A DNA stretch of 64,000 bases from Gammaproteobacteria bacterium (lineage in GTDB: Bacteria > Pseudomonadota > Gammaproteobacteria > Enterobacterales > Alteromonadaceae): positions 1 to 64,000 of the forward strand of contig JAFLDV010000003.1 of NCBI GenBank assembly GCA_017302255.1. Direction: 5' to 3'. The position numbers were made by a program, and so were the translations under genes. Below are positions 52,150 to 62,504 of this stretch, piece by piece. Below the pieces are notes generated by a model. It worked only from the letters and a program-made list of their open reading frames with translations, did not search any database and was not told where the DNA came from. The number at the start of each line of letters is the position of its first letter. The first letter of the stretch is position 1.

Positions 52150-53229
52150 ATGGTCATGATGACTTGGTTAATGCTTTTTGCTGGTTTGGTTTTACTTGTC
52201 ATTGGTGCTGACACCTTGGTAAAAGGTGCTGCCCGCCTCGCGTCATCTTTTGGCGTGCCAACTTTAGTTATAGGTTTGACGGTTGTCGCTTTTGGCACCA
52301 GTGCTCCTGAATTAGCGGTGTCAGTAAAGGCGGCTTATGCAGGTCAAGCCGAACTTGCGATTGCTAATGCAGTTGGCAGCAATATTTTCAATGTCTTATT
52401 CATTTTGGGACTCTCGGCATTAATTATGCCGCTGATTATCTCAAAACAGCTGATTCGCCAAGATGTACCGATCATGGTCGTAGTTTCCTTGGCAGCTTTT
52501 TGGTTCGTACAGGACGGACAAATTACTCGATACGAAGCGGCTGTGCTCTTCGTGGGCTTGTTAGCGTACACCGGTTTCTTGTTCTATCAAGGTAAATCTC
52601 AAGGCGCTAGTGATGAAGGCGACGATGAAGTTGCAGAGCTTTTGAAAGAACCAAAACCAATGTGGCAAAGCTTAGCATTGGTGGTCGGCGGTTTGGTGCT
52701 TTTGGTGCTTGGCGCGCGTTGGCTAGTGCAAAGCGCCGTTGAACTAGCTACCGCTTGGGGCGTTAATGAAGCTGTTATCGGTTTAACTATCGTTGCTGCA
52801 GGCACATCATTACCTGAAGTTGTTACCTCAGTTATTGCAACTATCCGCGGCGAACGCGATATTGCTGTGGGTAACGTAGTCGGTAGCAACATCTTCAATA
52901 TATTGTGTGTGTTAGGTTTATCGGGTCTAGTGTCCCCTACACCACTGCTGGCTGGTGCTCAAATGGCCGCTATCGACATTCCGGTGATGGTTGCTGTTGC
53001 ATTACTATGTTTGCCGTTCTTCTTTGCAGGAGCTATTCTGAATCGCATCGAAGGTGCGTTGTTCTTAATATGTTATGCCGCCTACACTTGGTTCTTGGTG
53101 GCGCTGGCACTAAAACTCGATTACTTAGCCTCATTACAAGACGCCATCGTCTATGGATTGGCTCCGGTAGTGCTTGGATATGTGGTTATCAGTCTTGCCC
53201 TGGATTTGCGCCATAGAGTTAGACGCTAA
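52150..53229 (+). CDS. Calcium/sodium antiporter (CaCA, YrbG-like)
   Basis: A 359-residue membrane protein with about ten helices and the two inverted alpha repeats of the CaCA family: VAFGTSAPELAVSVKAA with NAVGSNIFNVLF, and VAAGTSLPEVVTSVIA with NVVGSNIFNILC. An acidic loop (residues about 152-170, SDEGDDEVAELLKE) separates the halves. Exports calcium or similar cations in exchange for sodium. Start ATG 52150 lies only 3 bases after GAGGA; ATG 52156 is the more likely start. Confidence 0.9.
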   Translation: MVMMTWLMLFAGLVLLVIGADTLVKGAARLASSFGVPTLVIGLTVVAFGTSAPELAVSVKAAYAGQAELAIANAVGSNIFNVLFILGLSALIMPLIISKQLIRQDVPIMVVVSLAAFWFVQDGQITRYEAAVLFVGLLAYTGFLFYQGKSQGASDEGDDEVAELLKEPKPMWQSLALVVGGLVLLVLGARWLVQSAVELATAWGVNEAVIGLTIVAAGTSLPEVVTSVIATIRGERDIAVGNVVGSNIFNILCVLGLSGLVSPTPLLAGAQMAAIDIPVMVAVALLCLPFFFAGAILNRIEGALFLICYAAYTWFLVALALKLDYLASLQDAIVYGLAPVVLGYVVISLALDLRHRVRR

Positions 53230-53241
53230 CTTTAGACTATG

Positions 53242-53270
53242 AAAAACGCTTCTTTTGAAGCGTTTTTTTT
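53242..53270 (+). terminator. Rho-independent terminator after the CaCA gene
   Basis: AAACGCTTC-TTTT-GAAGCGTTTTTTTT, 9-bp stem with eight T, 13 bases past the stop. Confidence 0.92.
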
Positions 53271-53347
53271 GCCTAAAAACTGGTTTGACCAGAAGATTAC
53301 TTCAAGACTAAAATAAATCGGCTGTTGCAGCACAATTGAGCTTTTGT

Positions 53348-53369
53348 CGGCGACCGCTTTCGATATAAT
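53348..53369 (+). promoter_or_regulatory. Possible rpiA promoter
   Basis: A perfect TATAAT at 53364-53369 lies 35 bases before ATG 53405. The best -35, TTTTGT-like about 16 bases before it, is weak. Confidence 0.4.
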
Positions 53370-53404
53370 ATCCATCTTTATGGCTAAACACCGGAATTAA
53401 TCGC

Positions 53405-54061
53405 ATGACTCAAGATGAAATGAAAAAACGCGCTGCCTGGGCTGCGCTCGACTTTGTCCCTCGGCATACTATTGTCGGTGTCGGCACTGGCTCGACAGTC
53501 AATCATTTCATTGATGCTCTTGCCAGTATCAAGCATGAAATTAAAGGTGCAGTATCAAGCTCTGTGCAATCAACTGAGAAGATGCTGGCGTTGGGAATTC
53601 AAGTATTCGATTTAAACGATGTTGATTCGTTCAGTGTCTATGTCGATGGCGCCGATGAAATCAACAGTCAAAAACACATGATCAAAGGCGGTGGCGCCGC
53701 ATTGACCCGCGAAAAAATTGTTGCCGCAGTCGCTGAAAAATTTGTTTGCATCGTCGACAGCAGCAAACAAGTTGATGTTTTGGGTAAATTTCCACTGCCA
53801 GTCGAAGTCATTCCAATGGCCAGAAATTATGTTGCCCGCGAACTAACCATACTTGGCGGTCGTCCGGTCTGGCGCGAGTCAGTCGTCACCGACAATGGCA
53901 ATATCATTTTGGACGTGCATGGACTTGCCATCACAGATCCATTGGCGTTAGAACAACAGATTAATCAAATTACCGGGGTTGTCGCTAACGGCCTATTTGC
54001 CGCGAGAGCCGCAGACGTCGTATTAGTCGGTGCAGCAACCGGCACTCTAGTCCTTCAATAA
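53405..54061 (+). CDS. rpiA: Ribose-5-phosphate isomerase A
   Basis: RpiA interconverts ribose-5-phosphate and ribulose-5-phosphate in the pentose phosphate pathway. The 218-residue product has [16 protein letters not shown] (phosphate loop), VDGADEIN (catalytic Asp) and [15 protein letters not shown]. The length is as in Escherichia coli (219). It is followed by serA 54 bases on, a common gammaproteobacterial pair. Confidence 0.97.
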   Translation: MTQDEMKKRAAWAALDFVPRHTIVGVGTGSTVNHFIDALASIKHEIKGAVSSSVQSTEKMLALGIQVFDLNDVDSFSVYVDGADEINSQKHMIKGGGAALTREKIVAAVAEKFVCIVDSSKQVDVLGKFPLPVEVIPMARNYVARELTILGGRPVWRESVVTDNGNIILDVHGLAITDPLALEQQINQITGVVANGLFAARAADVVLVGAATGTLVLQ

Positions 54062-54115
54062 TAAAAACTAACGACTAGATTTACCAAATTTTGCAACATT
54101 AAAAAGAGCGTTACT

Positions 54116-55342
54116 ATGAAAAACTACTCGTTACCGAAAGACAAAATTAAGATTTTGCTGCTGGAAGGATTGCATCAAAGTGCGGTGCAAACCTTTAAAA
54201 ACCAAGGTTACAGCAACATTGAATATCTGAAGACCTCATTGTCGGAAGAAGAGCTGATTGAAAAAATCCGTGATGTGCATTTCATTGGTATTCGCTCAAG
54301 AACGCAGTTGACTGAAAAGGTGTTAAACGAAGCGAGCAAGTTAGTAGCCATCGGATGTTTCTGTATCGGCACCAACCAAGTTGATTTAGATGCCGCACTA
54401 GCACGCGCTATTCCGGTATTTAATGCACCATTCTCAAACACCCGCTCAGTCGCAGAACTGGTGCTCGGCCAAATTATTATGTTGTTACGTGGTATTCCAC
54501 AACGCAATGCAGCAGCGCACCGCGGTGAATGGCAAAAAACGGCGACACAATCGTATGAAGCCCGCGGTAAAGTCCTTGGGATCATTGGTTATGGTCACAT
54601 CGGTACTCAGCTTTCTATCATGGCTGAAAACATCGGTATGCGTGTACAGTTTTATGATATCGAAGACAAATTGGTATTGGGTAATGCAGTACAAGTTGAT
54701 TTAGCAACCTTACTGAAAACTTCGGATGTGGTCACTCTGCATGTGCCTGAAACACCACAAACCCAAAACATGATTGGTGAAGCCGAACTCGACTTGATGA
54801 AGAATGGCGCCATTCTGATCAATGCCTCACGTGGCACTGTTGTTGATATCGATGCTCTAGCCGGCGCGCTCTCTGCCAACAAATTGGCAGGCGCTGCGAT
54901 TGACGTATTCCCAGTTGAGCCAACAGGCAATGACGAAGTATTCGAATCGCCATTGCGTGCCTTCGATAACGTGATCCTGACACCACACATCGGTGGTTCC
55001 ACCCAAGAAGCCCAAGAAAACATTGGTTATGAAGTTGCCGGTAAACTAGTGAAATACTCAGACAACGGTTCGACATTGTCTGCAGTGAATTTCCCAGAAG
55101 TTTCGCTGCCAGAGCACAAAGGTCGCTCTCGCCTGCTGCATATCCATAAAAACCAACCTGGTATGCTGACCAAAATCAACGAAGCTTTCGCCCGTCATGG
55201 CATCAACATCTCTGGTCAATATCTGCAAACCAACGCCGAGATTGGCTATGTAGTCATCGACATCGACAGCCTTGACCAAGAATTGGCACTCAATGAACTT
55301 AAAGCTATCCCTGGCACTTTAAAAGCGCGGGTATTGCATTAA
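54116..55342 (+). CDS. serA: D-3-phosphoglycerate dehydrogenase
   Basis: SerA catalyses the first step of serine synthesis. The 408-residue product has the NAD fold motif LGIIGYGHIGTQLS, INASRGTVVDIDAL, TPHIGGSTQEAQENIG with the catalytic His, and a C-terminal ACT domain (about 335-408, RLLHIHKNQPGMLTKINEAFARHGINISGQYLQ) that binds serine for feedback control. The length is as in Escherichia coli (410). Confidence 0.97.
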   Translation: MKNYSLPKDKIKILLLEGLHQSAVQTFKNQGYSNIEYLKTSLSEEELIEKIRDVHFIGIRSRTQLTEKVLNEASKLVAIGCFCIGTNQVDLDAALARAIPVFNAPFSNTRSVAELVLGQIIMLLRGIPQRNAAAHRGEWQKTATQSYEARGKVLGIIGYGHIGTQLSIMAENIGMRVQFYDIEDKLVLGNAVQVDLATLLKTSDVVTLHVPETPQTQNMIGEAELDLMKNGAILINASRGTVVDIDALAGALSANKLAGAAIDVFPVEPTGNDEVFESPLRAFDNVILTPHIGGSTQEAQENIGYEVAGKLVKYSDNGSTLSAVNFPEVSLPEHKGRSRLLHIHKNQPGMLTKINEAFARHGINISGQYLQTNAEIGYVVIDIDSLDQELALNELKAIPGTLKARVLH

Positions 55343-55480
55343 TAACACTATCCGGCGCAGCAAGTCAGTTGTTGCGCCGACTTTCCAGCCTTTCCCTTAT
55401 TTACTACCCCAAAGCTGGGCTAAATAAAGTACTTTCATCTCACACTGCATAAAGTCCGCTGCAAATTGCTCAAATCAACT

Positions 55481-55518
55481 TTTTATCATTTTTTTATCTT
55501 TTTTTTATCTTTTTTTAT
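55481..55518 (+). repeat. Helically phased T tracts
   Basis: Four T tracts each ending in TTTATC or TTTATA occur at 11, 11 and about 10 bp spacing (ATC at 55485, 55496, 55507, then AT at 55517). Spacing equal to the helical repeat predicts intrinsically bent DNA, 120-157 bases before the start of the cysteine-rich protein gene. Confidence 0.7.
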
Positions 55519-55637
55519 AAGCGCAAAATCATGTTTTAAAAAGCATTTTTCCTTGAAATCTCGGTAGCTTATTTACGTGCCTTAAGGTGCATCGTCAGAT
55601 TGCTGAATTAAATAAACTGAATTTCAGGATGAACAAC

Positions 55638-56021
55638 ATGAACAAAATCGCTTTTGCTATTAGCGCATTATTTGCCGCACAATTGGCTTATGCCGTCCCA
55701 ACTGATTGCGGTGAGTGGATTTCTTACCAAGTTGAAGTTTGTGACGAGCGTGAAGTTTTAACCGACAAACCAATTACTCACTGCCGTTATATCAGCCTGC
55801 CAATTGAAAACCGTCAATATACCAAAACTGTTGATGGGCATATTTCTTACCCGCAGTGCGGCAGAATGAACGGCTATTACCTCAATGAAGTCGAGCATAC
55901 AACCAAACAAGTTCGCACTGTTGTCCGTGAAAACTGTCGTATGGAAACTCGGTGGGAATGGGTACCTGGCGGCCCAAACTGTGACGATATTCCTTTTTCT
56001 TCGAAAAAAGACCAGCAATAA
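55638..56021 (+). CDS. Secreted cysteine-rich protein of unknown function
   Basis: A 127-residue protein with a signal peptide (MNKIAFAISALFAAQLAYA, cleavage before VPTDC) and a mature part of about 108 residues with six cysteines (DCGEW, VCDE, HCRY, QCGR, NCRM, NCDD), which could form three disulfides. I do not recognise a family. I chose ATG 55638 with AGGA 8 bases upstream; other in-frame starts lie further back. The gene stands alone between serA and gltX. Confidence 0.72.
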   Translation: MNKIAFAISALFAAQLAYAVPTDCGEWISYQVEVCDEREVLTDKPITHCRYISLPIENRQYTKTVDGHISYPQCGRMNGYYLNEVEHTTKQVRTVVRENCRMETRWEWVPGGPNCDDIPFSSKKDQQ

Positions 56022-56052
56022 CATCTGCCAGTGTAACGACGTAAATAAGCCG

Positions 56053-56086
56053 AAAAAAAACCAGTCTGACAACAGACTGGTTTTTT
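56053..56086. terminator. Bidirectional terminator
   Basis: AACCAGTCTG-ACAA-CAGACTGGTT with six T on one side and eight A on the other, shared by the cysteine-rich protein gene and gltX, which converge. Confidence 0.92.
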
Positions 56087-56119
56087 GCTATCCAAATTGA
56101 GTTCGGATCTTTTTCCGCT

Positions 56120-57532
56120 TTACGCAGCTTCCCCACGTTTTTCGATGTAGCTAAGCGCTAAATCGATACGAGCGATAGCCCGCTCCCGCCCAATAAGCGC
56201 AACCGTAACGTCTAATGATGGCGAGTTACCGCCTCCGGTCACCGCAACACGCAATGGCATGCCGACTTTGCCCATACCAAGACCTAAACTTTCTGCGGCT
56301 GTGTTGATAGCTGCATGCACAGTTTCAGCATTCCAATCGGTCAAGGTTGCTAGCTGCTGTTGCACGGATTTTAACGGCTCTGCCGCAACTGGGCGTAAGT
56401 GTTTTTTCGCCGCAGCTTCGTCGAATTCTGCAAAATCTTCGTAGAAGTAACGACTTACTTCAACTAATTCTTTTAACGTTTTAACACGCTCGCCCTGCAC
56501 TGCAATTAACTGCTCCAGACTTGGACCTTGGCTGATGTCGAGTTTTTGTTCACTCAAATGCCATTCTAAATGCTTAGCCACTTCTGACGCTGGTAAAGTA
56601 CGGATGTAATGTTGGTTTAACCACAACAGTTTTTCCGTGTTAAACGCTGACGGCGCACGGTTACAAGCCGATAAATCAAACAATTGCACAAGCTCTTCAA
56701 TACTGAAGATCTCTTGGTCGCCGTGTGACCAGCCTAAACGCACCAAATAGTTCAGCAATGCTTGTGGTAAGAAGCCGTTATCACGGTATTGCATTACGCC
56801 CACAGCACCATGACGTTTTGATAAACGTTTACCGTCATCACCTAAAATCATTGGCACGTGCGCATATTTAGGTAATTCAGCACCTAAAGCTGCAAGAATG
56901 TTCATTTGACGCGGAGTATTGTTCACATGGTCATCACCACGGATCACGTGAGTAACTCCCATCTTCCAATCGTCAACAACCACGGTCAGGTTATAAGTTG
57001 GCGTGCCGTCACTGCGGGCAATAATCAAATCATCAAGTTCGGCGTTAGCAACTTCAATCCGACCTTTGATTAGGTCGTCAATTACCACGACACCTTCTTG
57101 CGGGTTTTTAAAACGGATCACAAAAGGTTTATCTGTCGGGTGGTCTGTACGATCACGCCACATCCCGTTGTATTTTGGCTTTTCGCCAGCGGCCATCTGC
57201 GCTTCGCGCATGGCATCAACTTCTTCAACGGTACAGAAGCATTTGTATGCTTTACCGTCGGCAAGTAACTGCGCAACTACTTCTTTGTATAAATCAAAAC
57301 GCTTGGTTTGATAAAACGGGCCTTGGTCCCAATCCAGACCTAACCAATTCATCCCGTCAAGGATGGCATCAACAGACTCTTGGCTTGAACGTTCTAAATC
57401 GGTGTCTTCAATCCGCAGAATAAAAGTACCGCCAAACTTTCTGGCATACAACCAACTAAACAGAGCAGTCCGAGCACCACCGACATGCAGGTAACCGGTT
57501 GGACTTGGCGCGAAACGTGAAACAATTGACAT
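56120..57532 (-). CDS. gltX: Glutamyl-tRNA synthetase
   Basis: GltX charges tRNA-Glu. The 470-residue class I synthetase has the HIGH-type motif [43 protein letters not shown] and the KMSKS-type motif KRLSKRHG. Length is as in Escherichia coli (471). It is divergent from two tRNA-Val genes, as gltX is beside valU in Escherichia coli. Confidence 0.97.
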   Translation of the reverse strand: MSIVSRFAPSPTGYLHVGGARTALFSWLYARKFGGTFILRIEDTDLERSSQESVDAILDGMNWLGLDWDQGPFYQTKRFDLYKEVVAQLLADGKAYKCFCTVEEVDAMREAQMAAGEKPKYNGMWRDRTDHPTDKPFVIRFKNPQEGVVVIDDLIKGRIEVANAELDDLIIARSDGTPTYNLTVVVDDWKMGVTHVIRGDDHVNNTPRQMNILAALGAELPKYAHVPMILGDDGKRLSKRHGAVGVMQYRDNGFLPQALLNYLVRLGWSHGDQEIFSIEELVQLFDLSACNRAPSAFNTEKLLWLNQHYIRTLPASEVAKHLEWHLSEQKLDISQGPSLEQLIAVQGERVKTLKELVEVSRYFYEDFAEFDEAAAKKHLRPVAAEPLKSVQQQLATLTDWNAETVHAAINTAAESLGLGMGKVGMPLRVAVTGGGNSPSLDVTVALIGRERAIARIDLALSYIEKRGEAA

Positions 57533-57686
57533 AACAGACCCATCACAGATTTCGAATAATGGTCGCTATTGTAACAATCTCACTGAGTTCTTGCACTGAT
57601 TGTCACAAGATTCGCCATTGGATCTGCTGAGTTTTTGCAGTTTTGGCTGTTTTTACAGCATTCAAAAGCAAAACAGAAAATTAATA

Positions 57687-57714
57687 TTGACAGCTTTTCC
57701 CATCCCCCTATAAT
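57687..57714 (+). promoter_or_regulatory. Promoter of the tRNA-Val pair
   Basis: TTGACA-N16-TATAAT: consensus -35 and -10 hexamers with a 16-base spacer. The discriminator after it (GACGGCCG) is GC-rich, as in stringently controlled stable RNA promoters. Confidence 0.9.
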
Positions 57715-57732
57715 GACGGCCGAACGTCATGC

Positions 57733-57808
57733 GGATGGTTAGCTCAGCTGGGAGAGCATCGCCCTTACAAGGCGAGGGTCACTGGTTCGAACCCAGTACC
57801 ATCCACCA
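57733..57808 (+). tRNA. tRNA-Val (UAC), copy 1
   Basis: 76 bases with encoded CCA. Acceptor GGATGGT/ACCATCC, anticodon loop CTTACAA (anticodon TAC), T loop TTCGAAC. A 25-base spacer separates it from the second copy. Confidence 0.97.
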
Positions 57809-57833
57809 TAACGCTTCAATTGTGATATCCCGC

Positions 57834-57909
57834 GGATGGTTAGCTCAGCTGGGAGAGCATCGCCCTTACAAGGCGAGGGTCACTGGTTCGATCCCAGTAC
57901 CATCCACCA
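57834..57909 (+). tRNA. tRNA-Val (UAC), copy 2
   Basis: 76 bases; identical to copy 1 except one base in the T loop (TTCGATC for TTCGAAC). Encoded CCA, anticodon TAC. Both are likely processed from one transcript. Confidence 0.97.
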
Positions 57910-58102
57910 TATTCTTTCTTCATAAAATCATTTACTTCTTATTATCGTCTTTAGACCTTGCTAAAACTATTTCCCAATTTATCGCCAAAAATCAGCATTT
58001 ACTATTCTAAGCCAAATCTGATCTGCTAAGATTCAGCGACATGCGTTGATTCGATTGTGACTTGCGCATAGCCTGATATAGTAGGACTAGTTTTTTTAGT
58101 GG

Positions 58103-59752
58103 TTGAAAATATTGGCAGAACAACAAGTTAGCCGGGACGTTAAGATCCTAATCATCGATGAACAGCCCCTCGCGCAAAATTATCTACGATTTGCGTTGGA
58201 GAAACTCGGCTACACCCAAGTCCAATTCACCGAACGCGCGCAAATTGCCTTAAATTGGTGTAAAGAAACCCAATACGATTTAATTATCTGCGCTTTCAAT
58301 CTTCATACTGGCAAAGACGGTTATCAATTCTACGAAGAACTGAAAGTCCGCAGAATTCAGGGCTACAGTACTGGTTTTATCTTTATTAGCGCTGAAACTG
58401 ATCCCTCATTAGTTTATAGCGTGGTAGAACTTCAGCCGGATGAGTTTTTAGCAAAGCCTTACACTATGCGCGATCTGCAACTGCGCATTGAACGAGTACT
58501 CAAACGCAAACATCAGCTTCGCCCCATTCATGCTTGGATGGATTTAGGCCGAGCCGATAAAGCCCTACAGCAACTTGATAATATGCTGACTCAAGGCGAA
58601 TACCCGAAACTGGTGCCGTTACTACTGCGCACTAAGGGTGATTTGCTGCTTGAGATTGGCGACGTCGACAAAGCACTGGGTTATTTCCAGTCTGTTCTCG
58701 CGGTGCAAAAGTTTGGTTGGGCGCAAATTGGCGAAGTCCGCTGTTTACTCGCGCAAAACAACTACCGCCAAGCCGAAGTGCAATTAGGCCAATTGGAGCT
58801 AAAAGCGGATACCCGATTATTCGCCCTTGATCAAAAAGCCGAACTTGAATTTCATCGCAAAAGTTTTGAAGAAGCACAACAAAGCCTGCAACAAGCTGCA
58901 GCTCTCGCGCCGCGTAATCTTTATCGTCAGCAGAAGCTGATGAACTTATCTCGGTTAAATCATGACTACGAACGTCAGTATCGTACTGCTCGTGATATGG
59001 TGAAATTTGCTCGATACTCAGTGTTTGAACAACCGGATCTGTATTTGAACTTGGCCCGTGCCTGCATCGATTACGCAGCGAGCATCGACGAAGATGGCGA
59101 AACGAATAAGCTGAGTAAACAAGCGACTGATGCTTTAACCAACCTACGTTCAAGCTTTCCTGACGCCGAAACCTTAGATCAACAAGCGGTGATCCAAGCC
59201 CGTTTATATTATTTACGAGATCAAAAAGACAAAGCCGCAAAATTACTAGAGAAAATGGAGCATGTGCCTGCAGAGCTCAATGGCATTGAAGACGCTTTAG
59301 ACCGAGCCAAAGCCTTTCACGAAATAGGCATGACACAGGCATCAAAAGCTTGGTTTGATAAAATTGCCACTCACCTTGCCAGCCATCAGAATGACCAAAA
59401 TATCGATCCGTTCCTCACCAGCTACCTACAGCAGGAGCGGCAAGAACGCGCGGAATTAAGCACTGCGCCTCGCGAACTCAACAACATTGCGGTAATGCAT
59501 TATCAACATGGCAATCATCAAGCGGCGCTGGCAGCTTTCCAACATGCATACAAATTGCTGCCGAAGAATGCCGGTATCGCCCTTAACTTACTGCAAAGTC
59601 TATTAACAGCGCCGCTTGGCGCTATAGATCCGGTCAGCCGTAAAAAACTTCTGCAGTCGACTTTGGCAACGATTCGCCAAGGTAAATTACACCCAGAACA
59701 ATCTAGACGTTTTGAGCAGCTGAAATTAAAACACGCGATGGAAATCCGCTGA
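58103..59752 (+). CDS. Receiver-domain/TPR protein with degenerate receiver
   Basis: A 549-residue cytoplasmic protein. Residues about 12-130 are a receiver fold (KILIIDEQPLAQNYLRFALEKLGY, GFIFISAE, FLAKPYT with the conserved Lys). The phospho-acceptor position is Ala (DLIICAFNLHTGKDG), so Asp phosphorylation is not expected there. Residues about 150-540 are TPR-like helical repeats (ADKALQQLDNMLTQGEYP, KALGYFQSVLAVQKFGWAQIG, AALAAFQHAYKLLPKNAG). Start TTG 58103 has a poor ribosome site, and TTG 58112 is possible. It may be a protein-scaffold regulator. Confidence 0.82.
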   Translation: MKILAEQQVSRDVKILIIDEQPLAQNYLRFALEKLGYTQVQFTERAQIALNWCKETQYDLIICAFNLHTGKDGYQFYEELKVRRIQGYSTGFIFISAETDPSLVYSVVELQPDEFLAKPYTMRDLQLRIERVLKRKHQLRPIHAWMDLGRADKALQQLDNMLTQGEYPKLVPLLLRTKGDLLLEIGDVDKALGYFQSVLAVQKFGWAQIGEVRCLLAQNNYRQAEVQLGQLELKADTRLFALDQKAELEFHRKSFEEAQQSLQQAAALAPRNLYRQQKLMNLSRLNHDYERQYRTARDMVKFARYSVFEQPDLYLNLARACIDYAASIDEDGETNKLSKQATDALTNLRSSFPDAETLDQQAVIQARLYYLRDQKDKAAKLLEKMEHVPAELNGIEDALDRAKAFHEIGMTQASKAWFDKIATHLASHQNDQNIDPFLTSYLQQERQERAELSTAPRELNNIAVMHYQHGNHQAALAAFQHAYKLLPKNAGIALNLLQSLLTAPLGAIDPVSRKKLLQSTLATIRQGKLHPEQSRRFEQLKLKHAMEIR

Positions 59753-59819
59753 TTAGCAGATTTTCGCTGTAACTGCTGCCAACACCGTTTAGAGGCAAAA
59801 ACTTTGCTGACTTCAGTCT

Positions 59820-60344
59820 TTAGTCGCTTCTTGCCGAATTGTCGTCAACAGTGGTTTGGTGTTTTGGCTCTGGCCACTCACTAAATAGCAGCGGTAACTG
59901 TCGACTCTTCAACAGATAAAATAATGCCAACAGCAGTGCGATAGGCGCTATCAATAACCAAGGTGCACGAACTGAAACATAAGCGGGCAAATGTTGTGTC
60001 GTCCAGTAGAGATCCAGCAGCACATTGATAAGCAGCAGCCAACGGCTTTGTCGCCAGCAGAAAAACCAAAAACGCCGAGCGCGTCCACGCCGTAATTTCG
60101 GATCATAAGGTACTCGTTGACTCAACACTGCCATTAACAAGATGGCTGGTACGGCAATTATCAATGCCCGCAGGAAATCCGTAGTTATGGGGTAAAACCA
60201 AGCCAAGATCTGACGCTGATCAGACGGCATCGCCAAAGTAACGACCCAACACAAATACGGCCGCAATAGCAGTACCAACAGCCAATACAATCGACTAGGT
60301 ACTCGATAGAGCCCATCCTGATCCAAGCGCGGCAGTTCGCGCAT
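59820..60344 (-). CDS. DUF2919 membrane protein
   Basis: A 174-residue inner-membrane protein with four hydrophobic segments (LYWLLVLLLRPYLCWVVTL, LRALIIAVPAILLMAVL, WLLLINVLLDLYW, LLIAPIALLLALFYLL) and the DUF2919 pattern (YRVPSRLYWLL, ILAWFYP, VPYDPKLRRGRARRFW). It follows ligA by 27 bases. Function unknown. Confidence 0.75.
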   Translation of the reverse strand: MRELPRLDQDGLYRVPSRLYWLLVLLLRPYLCWVVTLAMPSDQRQILAWFYPITTDFLRALIIAVPAILLMAVLSQRVPYDPKLRRGRARRFWFFCWRQSRWLLLINVLLDLYWTTQHLPAYVSVRAPWLLIAPIALLLALFYLLKSRQLPLLFSEWPEPKHQTTVDDNSARSD

Positions 60345-60371
60345 TAGTGATAACCCTTCACTTGCTCACCC

Positions 60372-62477
<2,106 letters not shown>

Positions 62478-62504
62478 TCAGCAAGTCAAAACTCGTTAAC
62501 TAGC

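Noticed and set aside
57729-58010. A 93-codon ORF across the two tRNA-Val genes
   Set aside because: Its translation contains the known artefact of tRNA read as protein (GWLAQLGEHRPYKARVTG); the tRNAs explain the sequence fully.
58632-59240. A 202-codon antisense ORF opposite the TPR region
   Set aside because: Arises from biased codon use in the Leu/Gln-rich TPR gene; no protein-like features.
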